The notes beneath the pieces were generated by a model. It was not told the DNA's origin, ran no database searches, and saw only the letters and a program-made list of their open reading frames with translations. DNA of 64,000 nucleotides from an uncultured Prevotellaceae bacterium (GTDB lineage: Bacteria; Bacteroidota; Bacteroidia; Bacteroidales; Bacteroidaceae): NCBI GenBank assembly GCA_947165505.1, contig CAMVAT010000015.1:1-64000 (forward strand), given 5' to 3'. Below, piece by piece: positions 10,961-20,410 of this stretch. Position 1 is the stretch's first letter, and each line of letters opens with the position of its first letter. The translations under genes were made by a program, and so were the position numbers.

Positions 10961-10989
10961 TTTTGCACATCATATTAACATGTGCAAAA
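10961..10989. promoter_or_regulatory. inverted-repeat operator candidate overlapping the tetR promoter
   Basis: TTTTGCACAT-N9-ATGTGCAAAA perfect 10-bp arms; minus-strand TATTTTTG (-7) at 10985-10992. Confidence 0.65.
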
Positions 10990-11158
10990 ATAGGGCATTT
11001 CTTTCAAACGCACAAAATATTTTCTGAAAATTTGCGTATTTAGGGCTAAAAAATGACATTTTGGGGTATTTTTTGAAAAATATGCGGAAAAAATTTGTTT
11101 TACGGCAGAAAAAGTCGTACCTTTGCACTCGCATTTGAAAAGGATGCCATATTTACAT

Positions 11159-11231
11159 CGCGGAGTGGAGCAGTTGGTAGCTCGCCAGGCTCATAACCTG
11201 GAGGTCGCATGTTCGAGTCCTGCCTCCGCAA
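11159..11231 (+). tRNA. initiator tRNA-Met (CAT)
   Basis: CGCGGAG...CTCATAA...CTCCGCAA cloverleaf with C1xA72 mismatch typical of tRNA-fMet; promoter TTTG-N20-TACCTTTG upstream. Confidence 0.93.
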
Positions 11232-11237
11232 CTCAAA

Positions 11238-11264
11238 AGCCAGTCCCTTCGGACTGGCTTTTTT
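11238..11264 (+). terminator. intrinsic terminator of the tRNA
   Basis: AGCCAGTCC-CTTC-GGACTGGCT-TTTTT. Confidence 0.85.
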
Positions 11265-11285
11265 CATGCGGGCAGGCCCCTCACT

Positions 11286-11417
11286 TCAAAACACTTGGAT
11301 TTCTCCTCAACAACGGATTTCGCGGATTTCACGGATTTACAAATTGCTGATTATCAGCAATAACAAGCATCTGTGAAATCCGCAAAATCCGTTGTCTATT
11401 TAATATGACACACCTTC
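11286..11417. repeat. MITE-like repeat copy 1 (left terminal repeat degraded)
   Basis: Same core and right end as the copies at 12540 and 54554. Confidence 0.75.
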
Positions 11418-11424
11418 TTTTCAG

Positions 11425-12321
11425 TTAGAAATGCTCTTTGAAGATGTGTTTCAGTATCTGGCAATTGCCGATGGTGCGCAGATATATCTCGCATGTCGTC
11501 CCCTCCTTCACCAGTCCGAACAGGTGCGTGTCATAATCACTGCCATAAATGGTGATTTTTTCGTCGTCGGCCCCCACCTTCTGTATGTCGCCTTCGCGGA
11601 AGGCCATCTTGCCCACGATGAGGTTTTTGCCCTGCAGCCTGACATAGTTCTCACGACACTCGCCGCCAAAATATTCATGGAAAGCCACCTCCTCGCCCCC
11701 ATCATATTTAGCCTGCACCTTTGGCCATATATACTCCATCCACTGCTCTTCCACCGCTTTCCAGAATCGCACCTCATAATTGTAAATTGATTTGAGCTTG
11801 CCATCCTGATAATCATCCTCAAAGCGAGCCAACTCACATCGTCCTTGTCCGGCGTCTTTTTTGTGCCCGTTCACTCTGATGAAATAAACCAGTTTTTCTT
11901 CCCTCTTTTCAACCCTTACCCACTCCGTGGCAATCACATCCTCCACTTCGTCCCATCTCACCACCTTCTTGCTGACCACGTCACTGCGACTTTTCTTAAA
12001 CTCGGCGATGGCGAACCCCTCCGTTCCCACGAAATAGTCGGTACCTTTGTAAAAGAGGGCTATCTCGATGCCCACACACGCGGCGAAAAGACACACGATG
12101 TCCAACAAGATCACATCATAGAAAAGATAGATAAGCAGTCCCGGCACCAGTATAGACAAGACCAGGAGTATGAATCGATTCCGTTTGCTCATGGGCTTCG
12201 CCGATTGAGTAGTGGTGGTACAGAAAAGAATCTCTCCGATATCATCGGGGATATAGCTGAAATAGCTCTCGCCGCTCTTCACGTCTTGCAGCAGTTGTTT
12301 CTCGTCGTCGTTAAATATCAT
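11425..12321 (-). CDS. hypothetical membrane protein, two adjacent TM segments near N-terminus
   Basis: 298-aa ORF with hydrophobic pair RFILLVLSILVPGLLIYLFYDVILLDIVCLFAACVGIEIALF. Confidence 0.75.
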   Translation of the reverse strand: MIFNDDEKQLLQDVKSGESYFSYIPDDIGEILFCTTTTQSAKPMSKRNRFILLVLSILVPGLLIYLFYDVILLDIVCLFAACVGIEIALFYKGTDYFVGTEGFAIAEFKKSRSDVVSKKVVRWDEVEDVIATEWVRVEKREEKLVYFIRVNGHKKDAGQGRCELARFEDDYQDGKLKSIYNYEVRFWKAVEEQWMEYIWPKVQAKYDGGEEVAFHEYFGGECRENYVRLQGKNLIVGKMAFREGDIQKVGADDEKITIYGSDYDTHLFGLVKEGTTCEIYLRTIGNCQILKHIFKEHF

Positions 12322-12539
12322 CGTGTTTGTGGTTTATGGGGTTCTTTGTTGGGGGGCTTTGTTGGGGGTTTGCGGGCGACACGGAATTACCGTGTTGCCG
12401 TCGGGTGCAAAGATACGGATATTATTTACATTTCCTTATCACGATTGATGTTTTTTTGCCTTATCTCTCACCTCTTTTATATGTCAGCCACGCAAGTAGG
12501 GACAGGGCGTGCCCTGTCCGCATGGGGGCCTCCCCCTCT

Positions 12540-12680
12540 GAGGGTGTGTCAAAACACTTGGATTTCTCCTCAACAACGGATTTCGCGGATTTCACGGATT
12601 TACAAATTGCTGATTATCAGCAATAACAAGCATCTGTGAAATCGGCAAAATCCGTTGTCTATTTAATATGACACACCCTC
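12540..12680. repeat. MITE-like repeat copy 2, 141 bp
   Basis: 12-bp perfect terminal inverted repeats GAGGGTGTGTCA/TGACACACCCTC; nested internal palindrome. Confidence 0.85.
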
Positions 12681-12899
12681 CTGGGGAGGGGGCTGTAGGG
12701 GCGGGTCACCGTGCCCGCCCGCACGAGCGCCAGCGAGTTCAAAAATTCCTTTATTCCTCTATTCCGTAGAATCATTCATCTCTACGGAGATAAGGAGGAT
12801 GGGGAGACATCGGTCGGCACGACCGATTCAAGCGTGCTATAGACAAAAATCTTTTGCCGTCGGCAACACGAATTGCCATCAATTACCCACGAATTGCCA
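12681..12899 (+). repeat. direct repeat, left copy (flanks the AAA_14 gene)
   Basis: Near-identical to 14386-14598. Confidence 0.85.
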
Positions 12900-13019
12900 T
12901 CAATTACCACGTTCGGGTGGAACCAACTGTCGGCGGCCGAGGTGGACGGTCAGGTGGTGAACCATCACATAAGAAAGGAGAAAAAAGAAATAAAAACGCC
13001 TACGACATGAGGGAAAAGG

Positions 13020-14267
13020 CTACCAAGTGAGATGGCGGAAGTTGATGATGCCGTTGTCTTTCTGAGGGTTCTCCTGCAGGCCGTCGTAGATAACAGAGGT
13101 CTTCAACAAGCGCTCCTTCAGCAGAGGACGCAGATAGTTCAGGTTGGCGAAGAAATCGCTGTTCCATGTCTGGGCCGACTTGATCTCATAGGCCTCTACA
13201 AGGTTGGGCGGCAGAATACGCAGCACGTCAACCTCTCGCTGGCTCTTGTCACGATAGAAGAACAGTTGCTGCATGTTGTTGCCCCGATTCAGGTCGAGCT
13301 TCAACATATCGTTGATGACCATGTTCTCAAACAGCGGGCCGCGCAACGGATGGACATCCATCTGCTGCTCAGAGGTGATGCCTAAGAGGAAGGCTGCTAT
13401 CCCCGTATCATAAAAGTATAGTTTGGGGGTCTTCGTCAGCCGCTTGCCGATATTGGTATAGTACGGGTGCAGCAGATAGACCACGTACGAGGCAGCGAGA
13501 ATGCTGAGCCAGTGCCTGATTGTGTTTACAGCTACGCCGACCTCGTTAGACACAGCCGAAGCGTTGAACTCCTGCCCCACGCGACTGGCACATATCCGAA
13601 TGAAGGTCTGGAATGCCTGCAGGTCTTTCACGTTGATGAGAGTTCGCACATCGCGCTCAATATAGGTTGTGTAATAGTTGCTCAGCAATTGTTGGCGCGA
13701 CATCTCGTTGTCAGCCACCCACACAGCAGGGAAGCCGCCATAAAGTAGCATCTTCGACGTGCTGGCATCCGGCTGATGCGACATCACCTCGGCTGTGCTG
13801 AGGGGAAGCAGCGAATAGACGGCAGTGCGCCCTGCCATCGACTGCGTAATCCGCGCCATCATGGCAAAATTACTGCTGCCCGTTACAATAAAGTGGTGTT
13901 GGTCTGTACCGTGAAAGCGATCCTCATCGACAATAACCTGAATGTAAGAGAAAACATTCGGAAAATGATGTGCCTCGTCGATAATCACACCTTTAGGATG
14001 GCGATTGAAGAATGCTTTGGGATCGGCCTGCACCTCAGCCAGTGTGTCGGCATCTTCCAAACTGACGTATGGCAAATCAGGGAATAGCTCGCGGCACAGC
14101 GTGGTCTTACCCGACTGACGCGGTCCGGTGAGCGTAATGACAGGGAGAACGCGAAACACATCAGAAATGTACGCTGCTAACGTCCTGTTTATTAATTGTT
14201 TGCTCATAAGTTGGACAAATTTGCAATTGAACTGAAAATTTGGCCAAAGATACGGATTATCTTTCAA
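13020..14267 (-). CDS. AAA_14/DUF4143-type ATPase
   Basis: Walker A TGPRQSGKTT; YVSLEDADTLAEVQADPKAFF; GVIIDEAHHFPN; C-terminal DUF4143-like YFYDTGIAAFLLG...FENMVINDMLK. Confidence 0.9.
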   Translation of the reverse strand: MKDNPYLWPNFQFNCKFVQLMSKQLINRTLAAYISDVFRVLPVITLTGPRQSGKTTLCRELFPDLPYVSLEDADTLAEVQADPKAFFNRHPKGVIIDEAHHFPNVFSYIQVIVDEDRFHGTDQHHFIVTGSSNFAMMARITQSMAGRTAVYSLLPLSTAEVMSHQPDASTSKMLLYGGFPAVWVADNEMSRQQLLSNYYTTYIERDVRTLINVKDLQAFQTFIRICASRVGQEFNASAVSNEVGVAVNTIRHWLSILAASYVVYLLHPYYTNIGKRLTKTPKLYFYDTGIAAFLLGITSEQQMDVHPLRGPLFENMVINDMLKLDLNRGNNMQQLFFYRDKSQREVDVLRILPPNLVEAYEIKSAQTWNSDFFANLNYLRPLLKERLLKTSVIYDGLQENPQKDNGIINFRHLTW

Positions 14268-14385
14268 ACTTCCAAATATTTTGGGCGTAACCTATCATTT
14301 TTATATAGATTTTGCACATTACTTCACCCTGTCAGCCATTTGTCGCAATCGTCGTGCTAATCACTTCCTCCCCTCGGGGAGGGCT

Positions 14386-14598
14386 GGGGAGGGGGCCTCT
14401 GTAGGGGCGGGTCACCGTGCCCGCCCGCACGAGCGCCAGCGAGTTCAAAAATACCTTTATTCCTCTATTCCGTAGAATCATTCATCTCTACGGAGATAAG
14501 GAGGATGGGGAGACATCGGTCGGCACGACCGATTCAAGCGTGCTATAGACAAAAATCTTTTGCCGTAGGCAACACGAATTGCCATCAATTACCCATGA
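14386..14598 (+). repeat. direct repeat, right copy
   Basis: Near-identical to 12681-12899. Confidence 0.85.
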
Positions 14599-14890
14599 AT
14601 TGCCATTAATGTTCATCGCCGCTTACGGCGATAAAAAATAATTCATGGGAAATTACTTTCCGCTTCGCACAGTGACCGTTGGTTCGTGGATAATTACTTT
14701 CCGCTTCGCACAGTGACCTTCGGTTCATGGGAATTACATGTTAAAAACCCTTTGCCGTAGGCAACACGAATTGCCATTAATTACCCATGAATTGCCATTA
14801 ATGCTCATCGCCGCTTGCGGCGATAAAAAATAATTCATGGATAATTCGTGGATAATTCATGGGCATTCATGTTTAAAACCCTTTTGCCGT
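14560..14890 (+). repeat. tandem intergenic repeats (TTTGCCGTAGGCAA...GAATTGCCAT...CGCCGCTTGCGGCG...ATTCATGG)
   Basis: Two ~100-bp copies plus two ATTACTTTCCGCTTCGCACAGTGACC copies. Confidence 0.75.
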
Positions 14891-15336
14891 AGGCAAAGAA
14901 AAACCGCTGGTGCATGTTAAAAAACACGTTCGGGTGGAACCAGCGGTCGGCGGCCGAAGGGAAAGCCAATTGCAATCCGCCAAAGTCATTTTTTCGCATT
15001 GCAAATGCTGATACTCCATGCGTCGGGATTGCAAATCCCGACGAACGAGGCGGCCGAGGCGAACGAGGCATTTATCGTGATTGGCGTGGTAATCACTCCC
15101 TCCCCTCGGGGAGGGCTGGGGAGGGGGCTTCTGTAGGGGCGGGTCACCGTGCCCGCCCGCACGAGCGCCAGCGAGTTCAGAAACGACGCGAAGCGTTCTG
15201 AATATTTTAAGTCCGATTTGACCCATTTCCACGCGAAGCGTGTAAACCCCGTCGTCCATAAAGCGCATTTTTGCTTTTGTCATCAAAAACTTCAAAAAAA
15301 ACGATTAAAACCAACCCCATTCTCGTTTTTTCTCCT

Positions 15337-15344
15337 TAACTTTG
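15337..15344 (+). promoter_or_regulatory. -7 element candidate for the defence-like operon
   Basis: TAACTTTG matches TAnnTTTG upstream of 15416; no clear -33. Confidence 0.45.
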
Positions 15345-15415
15345 CAGATGCTATGACTTGTCACTAAAAGCTCAAAACACTAACTTCCCTAATCTGATAA
15401 CATAGAATAAGCACT

Positions 15416-18400
15416 ATGGAAATAGTTCCCGGCGTATATGAAACATTGATCAGTCAGGCCATTGAAGAGAAACTAAATGGTCTTTCCGACGAACTATATT
15501 ACATCAAGAAAGAAGACATCGACAGTGCCGACTCCTACAGATGGTTTTCATCTTATTTAGGAGACGTGGTTGCTGGTATCTTAAAATCATATTTCACCGA
15601 TAAAGACAGAAACGCGACCATCAGCAGTCAGGTGGAAGTGATTAACAAAATACTGAAATACATTGAAGATGAATGGGAGCCGAAGCACGTGCAGACCTAT
15701 CCCGATAAGTTGAGTGAAGATTCGCAAATGCAGCTTCTGCGCGGCATCTATTCAAAAATAGGCTACACCCAGGCACAAGTAGAAGAGCGGTCAAAGCACC
15801 ATCCCCTGTCTGGCTATCGTGTCAGCAACCTGTTCACAGGAGGCAATGACATCTCGATGGACGACGAGGTACGTCGTGACATACAGACTGCCGACCAAAT
15901 AGATCTGCTTGTCTCATTCATTAAGTTTGAAGGTCTCCGCCTTATCATGGACGACCTGCGCAAGTTTGTCAAACGTGAGGGTAGCCGGTTACGCATCATA
16001 ACCACTACCTATATGGGGGCCACCGACCCTAAGGCCATACGAATGCTTTACAACCTGAAAGCCATCGGAAATGTAGAAATCAGAGCATCATACAACACAA
16101 AACAGGAGCGGCTTCACGCAAAAGCATATATATTCTACAGGAACAATGGTTACCACACAGCCTATATCGGTTCGAGCAATCTGTCGCGTACAGCCTTAAC
16201 CAAGGGATTGGAATGGAATCTTCGCGTCACCACGTTAGAGAATCCCCATATCATCAACAAGACCCAAGCCACATTTGAAAACTACTGGAACAGTGATGAT
16301 TTTGAAATCATTGGCACAGAGGATGATTTGAAACGTTTTCAGGATGCCATCTGGAATGAAAACAATAAAAGCGGCATAGACAGTCAGGAATCTGAATACA
16401 TCACACGCTTTGAGAGAAAGACGCATCAAATCAAAGTATTGGAAAAACTGCAATATGAGCGTGAGATTATCCATAGCTACAAAAACCTGATTGTCGCCGC
16501 CACTGGTACGGGGAAAACGGCCATTTCGGCTTTTGACTTCAAGGACTACAACAAACGCTGCATACAAGAAAAGAAACGCAGTGCAAGGTTGCTTTTCATC
16601 GTTCACCGCGAAAAGATTCTGAAACAAGCCCGCTATACTTTCCGCTCTGTGATGGTGGATGCCAACTTCGGCGAGATATGGACCGGTCAGATACAGCCCA
16701 GTACGGAGTCCGATTTAGAGCACCTTTTCATCACCATTCAGACGCTCAACAACAACTGGGACACCATTAGGAAAATGGGCTCCGACTACTATGACTATGT
16801 GGTCATCGACGAAGCACACCACAGCAAGGCCGGCAGTTATGCGTCTATTTTCAACAACCTCACTCCCGAGATATTCATTGGTTTGACCGCTACGCCCGAG
16901 CGAATGGATATGAAGGAAATCAAAGTGGATTTCAACAATCGCTTTGCCGCCGAGATACGCTTGCAAGAAGCCTTAGACCAACAACTGCTATCGCCCTTTG
17001 ACTATTTCTGTGTAACAGACGACAGTGTGGACTTAAGTAAAATAGCCTGTAGGGGCGATGTATATGACAGGAATGAGCTCTCACGTTTGTATGACAATAA
17101 CAAACAGCGATTCGGACTGATACAGAGTGCTTTGGAACGATATGTGAACGACCCGCACGACTGCAAAGCTGTCTGTTTCTGTTGCAGTATCAAGCATGCG
17201 GAGTTTATGGCCGATATGTTTAACCAGACAGGATATAAAGCCTTATCCGTCACTTCACGCAACAGTTCAGAGCTTGACAACTATTCCAATAAGTTGGCAC
17301 GCGGCGACATCAATTACCTTTGCGTGGCGGATATTCTGAATGAGGGTATCGACATACCTGAGATTGACACCGTTCTGTTTTTGAGGCCGACGGAATCACT
17401 GACCATCTACTTGCAGCAGTTGGGCCGCGGATTGCGTCTGGCTGACGGTAAGACCTGCCTGACAGTCTTAGACTTTGTGGCCCAAGCCAACAGTAGTTAT
17501 AATTACGAAAGTCGTTTCCGTGCTCTTGTGGGGCGCGGAAAGAAAAGTATCGAAAAGGAAATTAAAGACGGCTTCACTTTTTTGCCTCGCGGGTGCTCTA
17601 TCACGATGGAGAAGGAGGCACAGGATTATATCTTGAAAAACATCAAGGAAGCCATCTTTGACGTGCGAAGACTCCGCAAAGAAACACGTTTCTTCACCCA
17701 GAATACAGGAAGAGAGCTGACGCTTGATAATTTCATCGAAAACTTCGGACTTGACTGGCGGCATATCTATAAGACACCAGGCTCATGGGCAAGGCTGAAA
17801 GTACAGGCGGGGATCCCTGTAGAGGGATTCGATGAGCAGTCATCTTATACCAAATTACTTGAAGGCGGACTGGCCAGACTGTACCACACCAACAGCTATG
17901 ACTACCTCAATTATCTGAAAAGACTGATTGGCAACGGTATGTGTCAAATCAACTATCCAACCCGGCGCGAAAAAAAGTTCTTACAACTGTTTTACTATAC
18001 CATCTGGATGGATGACATTGCAAAAGTGAACAAGAAATATGGAATGGATTTTCCCGACATGGAGTATGCCGTTGTATCGCTTTCCGACCAGAAATGGATG
18101 ATGGAAGAACTGGCCTGCCTTGTCAGGACACGTCTGGCAAGTCTGAGCAAGACAACCAACTGGTTAAAAATCGATGACGATGCTGAGATAGAATTATACG
18201 GCTGTTACTCGGCCGATGAGATACACCTCATGCTGGAAAACAAACCGGGTCGTTGGCAGGTTTTAGGCACACAATACATCTCAGAGCGCAAATTGGCTAT
18301 GGTGTTTGTCACGCTCAATAAGTCAGACAAAGAATATTCACCCTCCACCCGCTATGAAGACTACGCCATCTCAGCCCACCAATTCCATTGGCAATCGATG

Positions 18401-18640
18401 AACAGTGTTCGCATTGAAAGCAACGAAGGACAGCGTATCATCGAACAAAGGACCAACGGCTGGAAATATATACTTTTTGTACGTGACACGAAAAAAGACG
18501 AGTATAGCAATACGAATGCCTATTACTGCCTTGGACTCATCGACTATCATGAAAGTCATGGAGAGCGCCCGATGAACGTAGTATGGGACATGAGAAATCC
18601 TATCCCTGGATTTATGCTTGAGGCTGCAAAAGCAGTATAA
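15416..18640 (+). CDS. PLD-like nuclease + DEAD/DEAH helicase + DUF3427 protein
   Basis: PLD HxK/GSSN (RLHAKAYIF...IGSSNLS); Walker A AATGTGKT; DEAH VVIDEAHH; LTATPERMD; QQLGRGLR; C-terminal DUF3427-like FHWQSMNSV...GERPMNVVWDMRNPIPGF. Confidence 0.92.
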   Translation: MEIVPGVYETLISQAIEEKLNGLSDELYYIKKEDIDSADSYRWFSSYLGDVVAGILKSYFTDKDRNATISSQVEVINKILKYIEDEWEPKHVQTYPDKLSEDSQMQLLRGIYSKIGYTQAQVEERSKHHPLSGYRVSNLFTGGNDISMDDEVRRDIQTADQIDLLVSFIKFEGLRLIMDDLRKFVKREGSRLRIITTTYMGATDPKAIRMLYNLKAIGNVEIRASYNTKQERLHAKAYIFYRNNGYHTAYIGSSNLSRTALTKGLEWNLRVTTLENPHIINKTQATFENYWNSDDFEIIGTEDDLKRFQDAIWNENNKSGIDSQESEYITRFERKTHQIKVLEKLQYEREIIHSYKNLIVAATGTGKTAISAFDFKDYNKRCIQEKKRSARLLFIVHREKILKQARYTFRSVMVDANFGEIWTGQIQPSTESDLEHLFITIQTLNNNWDTIRKMGSDYYDYVVIDEAHHSKAGSYASIFNNLTPEIFIGLTATPERMDMKEIKVDFNNRFAAEIRLQEALDQQLLSPFDYFCVTDDSVDLSKIACRGDVYDRNELSRLYDNNKQRFGLIQSALERYVNDPHDCKAVCFCCSIKHAEFMADMFNQTGYKALSVTSRNSSELDNYSNKLARGDINYLCVADILNEGIDIPEIDTVLFLRPTESLTIYLQQLGRGLRLADGKTCLTVLDFVAQANSSYNYESRFRALVGRGKKSIEKEIKDGFTFLPRGCSITMEKEAQDYILKNIKEAIFDVRRLRKETRFFTQNTGRELTLDNFIENFGLDWRHIYKTPGSWARLKVQAGIPVEGFDEQSSYTKLLEGGLARLYHTNSYDYLNYLKRLIGNGMCQINYPTRREKKFLQLFYYTIWMDDIAKVNKKYGMDFPDMEYAVVSLSDQKWMMEELACLVRTRLASLSKTTNWLKIDDDAEIELYGCYSADEIHLMLENKPGRWQVLGTQYISERKLAMVFVTLNKSDKEYSPSTRYEDYAISAHQFHWQSMNSVRIESNEGQRIIEQRTNGWKYILFVRDTKKDEYSNTNAYYCLGLIDYHESHGERPMNVVWDMRNPIPGFMLEAAKAV

Positions 18641-18673
18641 AACACAGGTAACATAACCATAACAATCAATATA

Positions 18674-20410
18674 ATGGAATATATTTTTAATCTTAACATA
18701 GGCGATGCTTCACCCAACGGACAGGTGACAATTGTAGATGAAGACAGACTATGCTATATAGTACGATCAGAAAGTAAAGGGGCTATCGGCTTAAGGACCA
18801 TATCAAAAGCCTTGTTGCAAGAATTTGTAGCATATAAAATCAACCATCCTTCTGCCACATCAAACGAAGCAAGAAACGAACTGAAAGACAAGAGTGAGAT
18901 TGACAATTTTGAATTTGGCTACGCTTCCACATTATGTATTATGGCCGACATGGCCATACAAAGAGGAGCGCATGCCGAGTCTCTGCCCACAGACGACACC
19001 ACGAGCCATGCGCTTCAAGTAATCTTCTACGGTGCCCCCGGCACGGGCAAGTCAAATACCATCAAGCGTGAGGTGGACGATAAGAAAAAGCCGAATGTGC
19101 GCACGACGTTCCACCCCGACAGCGACTACTCTACCTTTGTGGGTGCCTATAAACCGACAAGCATAGAAGTGCCCGTGACAACGATGATAGGCACAAAGGC
19201 GGTGCCCGTAGAGAATGCCGACGGCACACCGAGAATGGAGAAAAAGATTGTCTATGAGTTTGTGCCACAGGCTTTCCTGAAGGCTTATACAGGGGCGTGG
19301 AAGAATCCAAGTGAGCCCTTCTACTTGATTATTGAGGAAATCAACCGAGGCAACTGCGCCCAGATATTCGGCGACCTGTTTCAACTGCTTGACCGCAACG
19401 ACACGACGGGTCTGTCGGAATACCCCATATCACCCGATGAAGACATACAGAAATTCCTATTGACGGACAGGAAGTTCGGCTTCGCAACACTGACCGACGA
19501 ACAGAAAGCCCATATACCTGAAGAGGTGCTAAACGGCGAACTGATGATACTGCCGCCCAACTTGCACATCTGGGCCACAATGAACACCTCCGACCAAAGC
19601 CTGTTCCCCATCGACTCAGCCTTTAAGCGCCGTTGGGACTGGCAGTATATGCCCATCTCTAACGCCAACAAAGGGTGGAAGATAGAAGTGAAGGGACGGC
19701 AGTACGACTGGTGGCAGTTCCTTGAAAAAATCAACGACGCTATAGGGCAGGCCACCAGCTCTGAAGACAAGAAACTGGGTTATTTCTTCTGCAAGGCGAA
19801 AGACGGCATCATCAGCGCCGACACGTTCGTGGGGAAGGTGATTTTCTATATCTGGAACGATGTGTTCAAAGACTTCGCCGACGAAACCGGCGACCTGTTC
19901 AAAGACGATGAAGGCTCTCTGTCGTTCAACAAATTCTATACCGCCACACCCGACGGAAAGGCTACGGTGGCTGAAGAGAAAGTAGAAAGGCTCTTGCGAA
20001 ACCTTGGTGTGGTACCTTTCATTGATGATGAGGACTACGAAAATGAAGCGAATGGACGTGTTAGATACATTATAGACGGTGAGATATTCAAGCGAAAGTC
20101 ATACGCCGGTAAAGAAATAATGACCAGATACCTGAAGGAGCATCCTAACTTGACCTTCCAAGAAATCAAAGAAACATTCCCAGACAGCATGTTGGTACAC
20201 TCTGGTCATAGAGGGTTAATTGCATCAACAGACACTCAATTAGATAGTTATGGAAGATACTATTCTCAAGAACAATTCACCTCGTCTGATGGTGTAACAT
20301 TCAAAATATATAAACAATGGACAAGTGTTAACATCAACAATATCATCAACTTTGCGAAGAGTCAAGGATGGAATATTAAAGTAGAAGAATCAGATGGACA
20401 AGGAGAATAA
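18674..20410 (+). CDS. McrB-like AAA+ NTPase
   Basis: Walker A FYGAPGTGKSNTIKREV; Walker B LIIEEINRGNCAQIFGDLFQLLDR; McrB-type MNTSDQSLFPIDSAFKRRWDW. Confidence 0.92.
   Translation: MEYIFNLNIGDASPNGQVTIVDEDRLCYIVRSESKGAIGLRTISKALLQEFVAYKINHPSATSNEARNELKDKSEIDNFEFGYASTLCIMADMAIQRGAHAESLPTDDTTSHALQVIFYGAPGTGKSNTIKREVDDKKKPNVRTTFHPDSDYSTFVGAYKPTSIEVPVTTMIGTKAVPVENADGTPRMEKKIVYEFVPQAFLKAYTGAWKNPSEPFYLIIEEINRGNCAQIFGDLFQLLDRNDTTGLSEYPISPDEDIQKFLLTDRKFGFATLTDEQKAHIPEEVLNGELMILPPNLHIWATMNTSDQSLFPIDSAFKRRWDWQYMPISNANKGWKIEVKGRQYDWWQFLEKINDAIGQATSSEDKKLGYFFCKAKDGIISADTFVGKVIFYIWNDVFKDFADETGDLFKDDEGSLSFNKFYTATPDGKATVAEEKVERLLRNLGVVPFIDDEDYENEANGRVRYIIDGEIFKRKSYAGKEIMTRYLKEHPNLTFQEIKETFPDSMLVHSGHRGLIASTDTQLDSYGRYYSQEQFTSSDGVTFKIYKQWTSVNINNIINFAKSQGWNIKVEESDGQGE

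Noticed and set aside
11123-11350. 75-aa ORF overlapping the tRNA
   Set aside because: Overlaps the initiator tRNA and its terminator
13020-14267. AAA_14 ATPase as part of the defence operon
   Set aside because: Opposite strand and separated by >1 kb of repeats; no evidence of functional linkage
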